Shown: in pieces, positions 1-7,300 of the stretch
Layout of the letters: each line of letters starts with the position of its first letter
Position numbering within the stretch: position 1 is the first letter of the stretch
Origin: Candidatus Stramentimicrobium fermentans
GTDB lineage: Bacteria; Atribacterota; Phoenicimicrobiia; Phoenicimicrobiales; Stramentimicrobiaceae
Assembly (NCBI GenBank): GCA_012520575.1
Contig: JAAYOB010000041.1
Coordinates: 1-16,522 of the forward strand
Direction: 5' to 3'
DNA: 16,522 nt
Made by a program: the position numbers and the translations under genes
The notes under the pieces: generated by a model
Told to the model about the DNA's origin: nothing
The model's database searches: none
Seen by the model: the letters and a program-made list of their open reading frames with translations, nothing else

Positions 1-114
1 ACCATAACCGGTGCCTTAATTACTCCCATAGCTATGGAAAAGGGTGTTCGTTTTGCTATTCGAGAAGGTGGTAGAACTGTGGCGGCAGGAGTGGTTACTG
101 AGGTTCTGGAATAA
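1..114 (+). CDS. tuf: Elongation factor Tu, C-terminal end (5' part outside window)
   Basis: Frame 1 is open from the window edge to TAA at 112-114 and gives the last 37 residues of EF-Tu, the GTPase that brings aminoacyl-tRNA to the ribosome. The visible part is the end of the C-terminal beta-barrel (domain 3), recognised by the motifs [17 protein letters not shown] and GVVTEVLE. The Ala of RFAIREGG, equivalent to E. coli A375 at the kirromycin site, is present. One oddity is VAAG where almost all EF-Tu proteins have VGAG (E. coli G384). A terminator follows at 183-210, so this gene ends its transcription unit. A second tuf begins at 16434; the two are direct repeats around this cluster. The identity is secure; only a fragment is visible. 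Confidence 0.95.
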   Translation, partial: TITGALITPIAMEKGVRFAIREGGRTVAAGVVTEVLE

Positions 115-182
115 GGGAAGTAATTAAGTAGTCCATATATCATATATAAGGGATAACAAGAATATAGTTTATTATAAGATTG

Positions 183-218
183 AGACTGGGATGTAATTTA
201 AGCCCAGTCTTATTATTG
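183..218 (+). terminator. Rho-independent terminator after tuf
   Basis: AGACTGGG (183-190) pairs perfectly with CCCAGTCT (203-210) across a 12-nt loop, and a T-rich run (TTATTATTG) follows at once. A flanking G-U and a T-A pair can extend the stem. It lies about 70 nt after the tuf stop and before the rpmG promoter, as expected for the end of the upstream unit. Confidence 0.75.
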
Positions 219-301
219 TGTTTATTTAAACGAACTGATAATTGTACGCAGCAATAAAGACCTCGGATAATTAATTGATTAAAACATAAAAATTAACCTG
301 C

Positions 302-330
302 TTGACAGGTATGGTAAAATGTGTTAGATT
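302..330 (+). promoter_or_regulatory. Sigma-70-type promoter, extended -10, for rpmG and downstream genes
   Basis: A consensus -35 box TTGACA (302-307) is followed by a 17-nt spacer and TAGATT (325-330) as the -10. TG at 322-323 is placed one base before the -10, as in extended -10 promoters. Transcription would start near 337, some 30 nt before rpmG. This is a sequence match only; TAAAAT at 315-320 is a better -10 hexamer but has no good -35 at the right distance. Confidence 0.6.
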
Positions 331-368
331 TAGTTTCGTAAATTTTCTCTGCTAGTGAGGAAAGAATA

Positions 369-518
369 ATGAGAGACAGAATAGTATTAGCTTGCTCAGA
401 ATGTAATAATAGAAATTATTATAGTCATAAGAATAAGAAAAATACCACTGAAAAGATTTCTCTTAAAAAGTATTGTAAGTATTGTCAAAAGCATACCTTG
501 CATAAAGAGACAAGATAA
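369..518 (+). CDS. rpmG: 50S ribosomal protein L33, zinc-binding (C+) type
   Basis: A 49-residue protein, the usual length for L33, a small protein of the large ribosomal subunit near the E site. It matches the family along its whole length: [12 protein letters not shown] at the N-terminus, then a Lys/Asn-rich middle, then [17 protein letters not shown]. The two CxxC pairs (C9/C12 and C36/C39) mark the zinc-binding form rather than the zinc-free paralogue some bacteria switch to under zinc limitation. ATG is preceded by GTGAGGAAAG as Shine-Dalgarno sequence. It sits directly before tRNA-Trp, secE and nusG, the same order as in Thermus. Being so short it is easily missed by gene finders. Confidence 0.95.
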   Translation: MRDRIVLACSECNNRNYYSHKNKKNTTEKISLKKYCKYCQKHTLHKETR

Positions 519-562
519 AATTATTTGTAATGGTATGTCCTGAAGTTTAAAGACAGATATAC

Positions 563-638
563 AGGTCCGTAGCTCTAACGGGAGAGCACCGGACTCCAAA
601 TCCGGGGGTTGCAGGTTCAAATCCTGCCGGGCCTGCCA
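563..638 (+). tRNA. trnW: tRNA-Trp (anticodon CCA)
   Basis: A full cloverleaf can be drawn. The acceptor stem 563-569/628-634 has seven pairs, one of them U-G. The D stem is GCTC/GAGC (572-575/584-587), the anticodon stem is CCGGA/TCCGG (589-593/601-605), and the T stem is GCAGG/CCTGC (611-615/623-627) with loop TTCAAAT. The seven-base anticodon loop at 594-600 puts CCA at 596-598, so it reads UGG. The discriminator base is G635, as is usual for bacterial tRNA-Trp. The terminal CCA (636-638) is encoded. It has no obvious promoter of its own, and no terminator separates it from rpmG or secE, so it is probably processed from a longer transcript. Confidence 0.96.
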
Positions 639-685
639 TATAATCTAATGCAATTAGAGAATAAATAGTGCTGAAAAGGTGAGAA

Positions 686-886
686 ATGAAAATAAAACAG
701 ATTTTTCAAAAATTAGTTAATTTTATTAAAGAAGCCAGAGCAGAACTAAAAAAAGTTACCTGGCCAAACAGGAAAGAATTAATTAGCAGCACTATTGTAG
801 TTATGGTTGCAGTGGTCTTAGTTGCTATCTATTTGGGATTGATTGACCTTTTATTTTCTCGAGTCGTAGCTATAATTCTACAATAA
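686..886 (+). CDS. secE: Preprotein translocase subunit SecE
   Basis: A 66-residue SecE of the short, single-membrane-span type found in most bacteria outside the enteric group. SecE clamps SecY in the plasma-membrane protein channel. Residues about 16-31 hold the conserved amphipathic segment EARAELKKVTWPNRKE, and residues about 35-57 form one hydrophobic transmembrane helix. AAGGTGAG at 676-683 is a good ribosome binding site for the ATG. The position just before nusG is near universal in bacteria and supports the call. SecE is an odd member among ribosomal and transcription genes by function, but not by context. Confidence 0.95.
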   Translation: MKIKQIFQKLVNFIKEARAELKKVTWPNRKELISSTIVVMVAVVLVAIYLGLIDLLFSRVVAIILQ

Positions 887-921
887 ATAGATTAATAAGA
901 GAAAGCATAATATACCCCGTC

Positions 922-940
922 GGGAGGGAGATGTAAGATA
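922..940 (+). promoter_or_regulatory. nusG ribosome binding site with an AUG-UAA start-stop
   Basis: A strong Shine-Dalgarno-like run GGGAGGGAG (922-930) is followed by ATG TAA (931-936), a start codon directly followed by a stop. This ATG is not in the nusG frame. The first codon in the nusG frame that could initiate after this site is ATA at 938. A short CCC/GGG hairpin with loop GTC (916-924) could partly hide the Shine-Dalgarno sequence. Confidence 0.5.
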
Positions 941-1477
941 ATAAGGTCCAGCGAAGATAAAGAATGGTATGTAGTTCATACTTATTCAGGATATGAAAAT
1001 AAGGTTAAGGTAAATCTTGAACAGCGGGTCAAATCTATGGGCATGGAAGACCAGATATTTCAAGTGCTGATACCGACTGAAAAATTTCTGGAGACAAAGT
1101 CTGGTAAAAAAAAATATGTACAGAAAAAAGTGTTTCCTGGGTATGTAGTAGTGCAAATGAAATTGAACAATGATTCATGGTATACGGTCAGGAATACCCC
1201 AGGAGTTACCAGATTTGTCGGTTCAGGCGGTAAACCAGTTGCTTTGGCAGAACATGAAATTAAGAATATATTAATACAAATGGGTAAAGGGGAAAAGAAA
1301 CCCCGGGTAGATATTGACATTGGCACAAGTGTTAACATTATAAATGGGCCCTTTACTGGGTATACCGGAAATGTAAAAGAAATTGATACCCAGAGAGGGA
1401 AACTAAAGGTATTTTTAACTATTTTTGGCAGAGAAACATCAGTAGAGCTGGAATATACCGACGTAGAAAAATATTAG
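938..1477 (+). CDS. nusG: Transcription termination/antitermination factor NusG (start uncertain, non-canonical)
   Basis: NusG binds the beta-prime clamp of RNA polymerase, reduces pausing and couples transcription to Rho or the ribosome. From ATA at 938 the protein has 179 residues, close to E. coli NusG (181). The NGN domain starts with EWYVVHTYSGYENKV (residues about 9-23) and includes the FPGYVVVQM strand. The KOW domain follows at about 127-179 (GTSVNIINGPFTGYTG). The frame is open upstream to a stop at 908-910, but between that stop and the ATG at 1037 there is no ATG, GTG, TTG or CTG. Starting at 1037 would delete the first strand and helix of the NGN domain, so the true start must lie upstream: an AUA codon (938 or 941), or an ATG at 931 if one base in 934-936 is an insertion. 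The identity is secure; the exact start is not. Confidence 0.9.
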   Translation: MIRSSEDKEWYVVHTYSGYENKVKVNLEQRVKSMGMEDQIFQVLIPTEKFLETKSGKKKYVQKKVFPGYVVVQMKLNNDSWYTVRNTPGVTRFVGSGGKPVALAEHEIKNILIQMGKGEKKPRVDIDIGTSVNIINGPFTGYTGNVKEIDTQRGKLKVFLTIFGRETSVELEYTDVEKY

Positions 1478-1572
1478 AAATGGACAGAACTATAAATATA
1501 AGTATACTTCCAGTAGTTTTAGATATCAAAGTCTCCAATCTACGACAGTTAGCATGAAGAGGTGTTTTAGAG

Positions 1573-1995
1573 ATGGCAAAAAAAATAATTGCGAATATTA
1601 AGTTACAAATTCCTGCAGGAGCTGCCAATCCGGCGCCACCGGTTGGTCCGGCTTTGGGACAGCATGCACTCAATATAATGGAATTTTGTAAAACATTTAA
1701 CGAACGAACCAAACAAGATATTGGCACAATTATCCCCGTTATTATTACCGTATATCAGGACAGAACTTTTGACTTTGTATGCAAAAAACCGCCTATGTCT
1801 TTTTTATTGAAGGAAGCAGCAAAAATTGAAAAAGGGTCTTCTGAACCCAATAGAGATAAAGTTGCTAAAGTTAAAAGAGATAAGGTAAAAGAAATAGCGG
1901 AGATAAAAATGCCCGATTTAAATACTGACGATATAGATAGTGCGATGAAGATAGCGGAAGGAACAGCTCGCAGTATGGGGATTGAAATAGAATAA
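1573..1995 (+). CDS. rplK: 50S ribosomal protein L11
   Basis: A 140-residue L11, the usual length. L11 binds the GTPase-associated region of 23S rRNA at the base of the stalk and is needed for RelA-type stringent signalling. The N-terminal domain contains the proline-rich loop [11 protein letters not shown] (residues about 20-30), the site linked to thiostrepton action, then [10 protein letters not shown]. The C-terminal rRNA-binding domain runs from about residue 75 and ends SMGIEIE. Family members usually have GQHGVNI or GQQGVNI; here it is GQHALNI, a small deviation. The ATG is preceded by GAGGTG (1559-1564). It lies 95 nt after nusG and 92 nt before rplA, the usual L11-L1 pair. Confidence 0.97.
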   Translation: MAKKIIANIKLQIPAGAANPAPPVGPALGQHALNIMEFCKTFNERTKQDIGTIIPVIITVYQDRTFDFVCKKPPMSFLLKEAAKIEKGSSEPNRDKVAKVKRDKVKEIAEIKMPDLNTDDIDSAMKIAEGTARSMGIEIE

Positions 1996-2087
1996 TCTCG
2001 ATAAGCTACTTCTAATCATATCGAAAAGAAAACAGCAAGTTATTAAGTGGGAGGAATAATCCATTTTACCACAAGGGGGGAAGGGTA

Positions 2088-2798
2088 TTGAAAAACAGAG
2101 GTAAGAAATATTCAGAAACTGTGAAAAATTATGATAAAGCTAAACAATATTCAATCATAGAAGCAATAACATTAGTCAAACAGCTCAGCTTTGCCAATTT
2201 TACTGAGACTATCGATGTGGCAATACGTTTAGGTATAAATACCCGCCGCTCTGAAGAACAGGTAAGAGGGGCAGTTGAGTTGCCACATGGCACAGGTAAA
2301 CAGAGTAGGGTTTTAGTATTTGCAGAAACTGAAAAGGCAAAGGAAGCTGAAGAGGCAGGAGCAGATTTTATTGGAGGTAATGAATTAGCAGAAAAAATAC
2401 AGAATGGATGGACGGATTTTGATTCAGTCATAGCTACCCCAGATATGATGAAAGTAGTCGGAAAATTAGGGCGGGTTCTCGGCCCCCGAGGTTTAATGCC
2501 CAACCCTAAACTTGGATCAGTAACCTTTGATATAAAAAATGCAGTTTTAGCTGTAAAGAAGGGTAAGGTAGAATATAGAGCAGACCGCTTTGGAATAGTA
2601 CATGCTATTCTCGGTAAAACAAATTTTTCAGATGATCAGCTTGTTGAAAATTTTTACACCGTTTTAGATGCAATCGTAAAAGCAAAGCCACCCACTTCCA
2701 AGGGCCGATATGTATTAAGCATCACTGTTTCTTCGACCATGGGTCCCGGAATAAAATTAGATATTTTAAAAACATTAAGTGAGGCAGAAAAAAGGTAG
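2088..2798 (+). CDS. rplA: 50S ribosomal protein L1
   Basis: A 236-residue L1, which binds helices 76-78 of 23S rRNA, forms the mobile L1 stalk at the E site and in many bacteria represses its own operon. The start is TTG at 2088: MKNRGKKYSE fits the family start, and no in-frame ATG lies near. The Shine-Dalgarno sequence is the G-rich run AAGGGGGGAAGGG. Hallmarks are RGAVELPHGTGK, the interdomain motif GPRGLMPNPK (residues 132-141) and the C-terminal TVSSTMGPGIK (about 213-223). An L1 operator might be expected in the leaders at 1478-1572 or 1996-2087, but none could be drawn with confidence. Confidence 0.97.
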   Translation: MKNRGKKYSETVKNYDKAKQYSIIEAITLVKQLSFANFTETIDVAIRLGINTRRSEEQVRGAVELPHGTGKQSRVLVFAETEKAKEAEEAGADFIGGNELAEKIQNGWTDFDSVIATPDMMKVVGKLGRVLGPRGLMPNPKLGSVTFDIKNAVLAVKKGKVEYRADRFGIVHAILGKTNFSDDQLVENFYTVLDAIVKAKPPTSKGRYVLSITVSSTMGPGIKLDILKTLSEAEKR

Positions 2799-2840
2799 TA
2801 AACTCTAAATCTAAGAGTACAAAATAGATATAGTTATTAT

Positions 2841-2967
2841 AAATCCTTAGAATGCAGGTACCTTCAGCATAGTTTAGTCTGCAAAAGGTATAATTAGATG
2901 CAAATCAGCCTGCGGAGGAATCCAGAAAAATCCTTCCTTAAAATCACTTCTAAGGCAGGATTTTTTT
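2841..2967 (+). promoter_or_regulatory. L10-type mRNA leader with attenuator, upstream of rplJ
   Basis: The rplA-rplJ gap can fold into a multi-arm structure. A closing stem joins GCAGG (2854-2858) to CCTGC (2909-2913), with outer pairs TCCT/AGGA (2844-2847/2916-2919) across an asymmetric internal loop. An arm TACCTT/AAGGTA (2859-2864/2885-2890) lies inside, and a small hairpin GAT-GCAA-ATC sits at 2897-2906. A terminator hairpin follows (2929-2967). GGAGGA (2914-2919) can instead pair with TCCTTCC (2931-2937), which would break the terminator. This is how known L10 leaders (Rfam family of that name) work: L10-L12 binding controls readthrough into rplJL. The match to that family is by position and shape, judged by eye. 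Confidence 0.7.
2929..2967 (+). terminator. Attenuator terminator in the rplJ leader
   Basis: AATCCT-T-CCTTA (2929-2940) pairs with TAAGG-C-AGGATT (2951-2962): eleven pairs with one T/C mismatch and a 10-nt loop, followed by T residues to 2967. It ends 43 nt before the rplJ start. Being between two genes that should be co-expressed, it is best read as a conditional terminator rather than an operon end. Confidence 0.8.
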
Positions 2968-3010
2968 AATTAGACTGAAAATTAAAGTGCCATAGAAAGG
3001 AGGAAGTCCA

Positions 3011-3538
3011 TTGCCATTAACAAGAGAGAAAAAAGAACTAATTATTAAAGAATTAAAAGATGAGTTAGGAAAATCCTCTAGTGTTGTTTTAACTGACTAT
3101 CAAGGTCTAAATGCCAAAGATATCTCACAGCTAAGAAATACCCTAAAAGAGAAGAATATCAAGTTTAAGGTATACAAAAATACTTTATTAAAAATTGCTG
3201 TCCAAGAAATTGGTTTAGAGAGTTTAACAAGCAGTTTAACCGGGTGTACAAGTATTGCTTTTGGTAAGGATGATGCGTTGCTGCCAATTAAGCTGTTGTA
3301 TAAGTATTCTCTGGATAATGCAGAAAAATTTAAAATGAAAAATGCCTTATTGGAAGGGCAGATTTTCTTTGGAGAGCAGTTAACCCGAATAGCGCTATTA
3401 CCCGGCAAAGAAGAGTTATTAGCCAAAATGCTGGGAAATATGAAGAGCCCCATTAGTTCATTTGTTTATGTGGTAAGTTCACCATTGTCCGGGTTAGTTA
3501 ATGTACTAGAACAGATTCGAAAAAAACAATCAGAGTGA
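3011..3538 (+). CDS. rplJ: 50S ribosomal protein L10
   Basis: A 175-residue L10, the base of the ribosomal stalk. It binds 23S rRNA beside L11 with its N-terminal domain and carries L7/L12 dimers on its C-terminal helix. The start is TTG at 3011 behind AAAGGAGG (2996-3003); MPLTREKKELIIKEL is a typical family start. Other family landmarks are VVLTDYQGL (residues about 25-33), FKVYKNTLLKIA (about 52-63) and the C-terminal helix SPLSGLVNVLEQIRKKQ, which would bind L12. The length is in the usual range. Known L10-L12 complexes repress their own mRNA at a leader such as the one at 2841-2967. rplL follows 57 nt downstream. Confidence 0.96.
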   Translation: MPLTREKKELIIKELKDELGKSSSVVLTDYQGLNAKDISQLRNTLKEKNIKFKVYKNTLLKIAVQEIGLESLTSSLTGCTSIAFGKDDALLPIKLLYKYSLDNAEKFKMKNALLEGQIFFGEQLTRIALLPGKEELLAKMLGNMKSPISSFVYVVSSPLSGLVNVLEQIRKKQSE

Positions 3539-3595
3539 TAGCAAAGAGCAATTATATTTGTAGTTTTTAAATAATCAAGAGAGGAGACGGGATTT

Positions 3596-4102
3596 ATGGA
3601 AGAAAAGGTTAAAAAAAATGAAGATGTTGCAATAGAAAAAGAGAATGTTAAAAATAAATCAAAAAAAGAGAAAGAGGTTCTCAAGGAAAAAGAGGTAACA
3701 ATGTCTCAAGAAAAAGATAGCAACAATATTCAAGAAATTATGGAGAGAATAGAAAAATTAACTGTTTTAGAATTGGCTGATTTAGTTAAATCTCTAGAAG
3801 AAAAGTTTGGTGTAAGCGCTGCTGCACCTCTTATGGCTCAAAATGTTATTTCGGCACAAGGAGCTGCACCAGCAGCTCAGGAGGAAGAAAAAACAGAATT
3901 TGATGTTGTTTTAAAAGAGATTGGAGCCAATAAAATACAAGTAATTAAGGAAGTAAGAGCTGCTACTGGTTTGGGTTTGAAGGAGTCTAAGGACCTGGTA
4001 GAAGGAGCCCCAAAAGCTGTTAAAGAAAAAGTTGAGCTAAAAGAGGCACAGGCTTTAAAAGAAAAATTAGAAGCAGTCGGAGCAACTGTGGAATTGAAGT
4101 AG
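3596..4102 (+). CDS. rplL: 50S ribosomal protein L7/L12 with N-terminal extension
   Basis: L7/L12 is the multicopy stalk protein that recruits and stimulates translational GTPases such as EF-Tu and EF-G, both encoded in this window. From ATG 3596 it has 168 residues, against about 120-130 in the family. The canonical part begins near residue 45: a dimerisation domain ([20 protein letters not shown]), an Ala/Gln/Glu-rich hinge (about 76-100), and a C-terminal factor-binding domain from F102 ([20 protein letters not shown]). Residues 1-35 are almost all Lys and Glu with Val/Asn and look disordered or helical. ATG 3596 has a good site (GAGGAG, 3581-3586). A second in-frame ATG at 3701, also with AGAGGT before it, would give a normal 133-residue protein. 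Either or both may be used. Confidence 0.95.
   Translation: MEEKVKKNEDVAIEKENVKNKSKKEKEVLKEKEVTMSQEKDSNNIQEIMERIEKLTVLELADLVKSLEEKFGVSAAAPLMAQNVISAQGAAPAAQEEEKTEFDVVLKEIGANKIQVIKEVRAATGLGLKESKDLVEGAPKAVKEKVELKEAQALKEKLEAVGATVELK
3691..3703 (+). promoter_or_regulatory. Possible internal translation start in rplL
   Basis: AGAGGT (3691-3696) is followed after four bases by ATG at 3701, in frame with rplL. Starting here gives [20 protein letters not shown], the normal beginning of an L7/L12. The spacing is slightly short. It decides between a 133- and a 168-residue product. Confidence 0.45.
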
Positions 4103-4231
4103 AGACTTCATAGTTGTTTATTCTAACTACTATTTATTCATGGTATATTAAAGAATTAAAAGTATTGGATCAAGAGAAAAAGCTTTTATCTAAGAAAATG
4201 ATAAATTCTAATCCCTTGCTTAAATTTAAAA

Positions 4232-4268
4232 AAGAAGATATCCCTGTCTAAAACAGGGATATCTTCTT
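4232..4268 (+). repeat. Perfect 16-bp hairpin between rplL and rpoB
   Basis: AAGAAGATATCCCTGT (4232-4247) and ACAGGGATATCTTCTT (4253-4268) are exact reverse complements around the 5-nt loop CTAAA. No T-run follows on the + strand, so it is not a standard intrinsic terminator. On the RNA it would be a very stable stem able to slow or partly end transcription, or to serve as a processing site. In E. coli the same gap holds a partial attenuator and an RNase III site, but no sequence relationship is claimed. The function is inferred. Confidence 0.8.
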
Positions 4269-4295
4269 GACTTCTATCATTACCGATGATATCAT
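4267..4295 (+). promoter_or_regulatory. Internal promoter for rpoBC
   Basis: TTGACT (4267-4272) and TATCAT (4290-4295) each match consensus at five of six positions, with a 17-nt spacer and TG at 4287-4288 in extended -10 position. The -35 overlaps the last two bases of the hairpin at 4232-4268. Transcripts would start near 4302, so they lack the hairpin and have a leader of about 35 nt. A TATAAT at 4296-4301 also exists, but it is 23 nt from this -35. Confidence 0.6.
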
Positions 4296-4336
4296 TATAA
4301 TTTGCAACAAATCTTCAAAAAGGTTGGTGTTCAAAA

Positions 4337-7300
4337 GTGACAAATACCAAACTGGATATTTTGGACTACTCCAAAATAAAAAACTATATCGAGCCACCTG
4401 ATTTTTTAGATGTTCAAAAACAATCTTTTCAGAAATTTCTACAAGAAAATATTCTTCCTGAGAAACGACAGGATATCGGCTTGCACAAAGTGTTTAAAGA
4501 TGTGTTCCCTATTCAGGATTTCACCGGGAACCTTGTTTTAGAGTACATGCATTATTCCATTAAAGAGCCAAAATACACCCCTATGGAGTGCTGGGAGAGG
4601 GGTAGTACGTATTCTGCACCATTGGAAGTAAGAATAAGTCTCCATAATAAAAAAGATGGTGAAATTAAAGAGCAGGATGTTTTTATGGGAGAGATACCAT
4701 TAATGACCGAAAGTGGCAGCTTTATCATTAATGGAGCTGAGAGGGTTGTGGTCAATCAATTAATACGTTCACCCGGTATTTATTATGGTAGTGAAGAATA
4801 TAGCGAGAATAAGATCCTTTTTAATTATAGAATCATTCCCAATCGGGGCTCTTGGTTAGAATTTGGCTTTGATAGTAATAATATGATTTATGTTAGAATT
4901 GATAAAAAAAGAAAAATCCCTGCTACTACTCTATTAAGGGCTTTGGGTTATGAGAGTAATGAGCAGATATTGGATTTATTTGATAATAGCGAAATTATTC
5001 AGGAAACTTTAGTAAAAGATAATACTACTAATAAAAGTGATGCACTAGTTGAAATATTTAGAAGGCTTAGACCTAGCGAACCACCCACAGAGAGGAATAC
5101 ACGTCAATTACTGGATAGATTATTGTTTGACCCTAGAAGGTATGACCTGGCGGATGTTGGCAGATACAAGGTAAACCAAAAACTAAACATTCAAAACAGA
5201 ATTTTAGATATGACTACCGCAAAAAATGTTAATGACCCTCTTACCAAAAAACAATTAGTGAAAAAAAATACACATATTAATAAAAGAATAGCAGAATTGA
5301 TTAGCCAATCTGATGTCGATAAAGTATATGTCTATAATGATAATGACCAGGAAATTAGCGTCTATAATGAAAAAGAAGATGTTGTAGTCAACTTGTATGA
5401 CTCTGATGAAGGAATTGTCAATGAGAATACTATAGGTCTGCAATTAGCCGAAGATGTTATAAACAATGAAACAGGTGAAATAATTGCCGAAAATGGTCAA
5501 GTCCTTGATCTGGAGCTGATTAACAAGATCGGACAAACACAGTCTTTCGCAAGAGTAAAAAAAGGAAACGCTTTAACTAGGGATGATTTAGTGGCTTCAA
5601 TGAGGTACTTAGTTAATCTCTATTATGGGGTTGGGCACATTGACGACATTGACCATTTAGGGAATAGAAGAGTAAAGACCGTTGGGGAATTATTATTAGA
5701 TCAATTTTATATTGGTCTGGTAAGAATGGAAAGAGTAATCCGGGAAAGGATGACCATACAGCCTGACCTTTCTTCAGTTACTCCACAAGCTTTAATAAAT
5801 ATTAGGCCATTGGTGGCCTCAGTTAAACAATTTTTTGGTAGTAGCCAATTGTCCCAATTTATGGATCAAACCAATCCTCTTTCTGAAATTACTCACAAGA
5901 GAAGGTTATCAGCACTTGGTCCGGGTGGATTAACCAGAGAAAGAGCAGGATTTGAAGTTCGTGATGTCCATTATAGCCATTATGGTAGAATATGTCCCAT
6001 TGAGACACCTGAAGGCCCAAATATAGGGTTAATTGGTTCATTAAGTATTTATGCCAGAATTAATAACCTCGGTTTTATTGAGACTCCTTACCGGAAGGTA
6101 GAAAATGGCAAAGTTACTGATAAAATTATATATCTTACTGCTGACGAGGAAGACCAGTATAAAATAGCTCAAATCAATATAAAAATTGATGACAACCATA
6201 AGATTACCCAAGAAGGGATTCCTTGTAGATATCGAGATGTATATCTGACTGTTTCTCCGGAAGAGGTAGATTTTATAGATGTTGCGCCAGATCAGATGGT
6301 CAGTATTTCTGCTAGTTTAATTCCTTTTTTAGATCATGATGATGCTAACAGGGCTTTAATGGGAACCAATATGCAAAGGCAAGCAGTTCCGGTAATAAAA
6401 GCAGAAACCCCGTTAGTTATGACTGGAATGGAAAGTAAAGTTGCCCGCGACTCGGGAACGATCATAATAGCAGAAGAAGACGGGGTAGTAGAAAAGGTTG
6501 ATTCCCGAAATATTATAGTTAAAAGCAATCAGGGCAAAAGTAAAGAATATATTTTAAAAAAGTTTCATCGTTCCAATCAAGGGACATGTATTAACCAAAA
6601 GCCAATCGTTAAAGAAGGGCAAAAAATAACAAAAAACATGGTCATGGCCGATGGTCACAATACTGAACAGGGATTTCTGTCATTAGGGCGGAATATTCTG
6701 GTAGCTTATATGTGCTGGGAAGGATACAATTTTGAGGATGCTATAGTAATAAGTGAAAAATTGGTTCAAGAAGATACCTTTACCTCTATTCATATAAGCG
6801 AGCATGAGTGTGCTGCCAGAGATACCAAATTAGGCCCGGAAGAGATAACTGCAGATATACCTAACATTGGTGAAAGCAGCTTAGCTAATTTAGATGAAGA
6901 TGGAGTTATTCGTATAGGTACAGAAGTAGAGGCCGGTGATATTTTAGTAGGCAAAGTAACTCCTAAAGGAGAAACGGAATTAGGCCCGGAAGAGAGATTA
7001 TTAAGGGCAATATTTGGGGAGAAAGCCAGAGAAGTCAGGGATACCTCCCTCAGGGTTCCACATGGCGATAGGGGGAAGGTAATTGATATAAAGGTTTTTT
7101 CCAGGGAAAACGGCGATGAGATCCCACCGGGTGTGAATAAGATGGTAAAAGTTTTTATTGCCCAAAAAAGGAAGATATCAGAAGGTGATAAAATATCGGG
7201 AAGGCATGGCAACAAAGGTGTTATAGCAAAAATATTACCGGTCAATGACATGCCTTTTTTACCAGATGGTACTCCTATTGATATCATCCTAAACCCTCTA

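Noticed and set aside
1037-1477. NusG starting at ATG 1037 (146 residues)
   Set aside because: This would remove the first strand and helix of the NGN domain, which are clearly encoded from about 962; the gene starts upstream.
1480-1557. Small ORF of 25 codons between nusG and rplK, starting ATG GAC AGA
   Set aside because: No ribosome binding site stands out, there is no recognisable motif, and an ORF of this size is expected by chance in a 95-nt gap.
1998-2024. Inverted repeat TCGATA/TATCGA between rplK and rplA
   Set aside because: Only six pairs with a 15-nt loop and no T-run; too weak to call a terminator or an L1 operator.
2802-2818. Inverted repeat ACTCT/AGAGT just after rplA
   Set aside because: Five pairs with a 7-nt loop and no T-run; within chance expectation for an AT-rich gap.
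5837-5935. Rifampicin-resistance change in RpoB
   Set aside because: The pocket residues (Q504, D510, H520, R523, S525 in local numbering) match the sensitive consensus.
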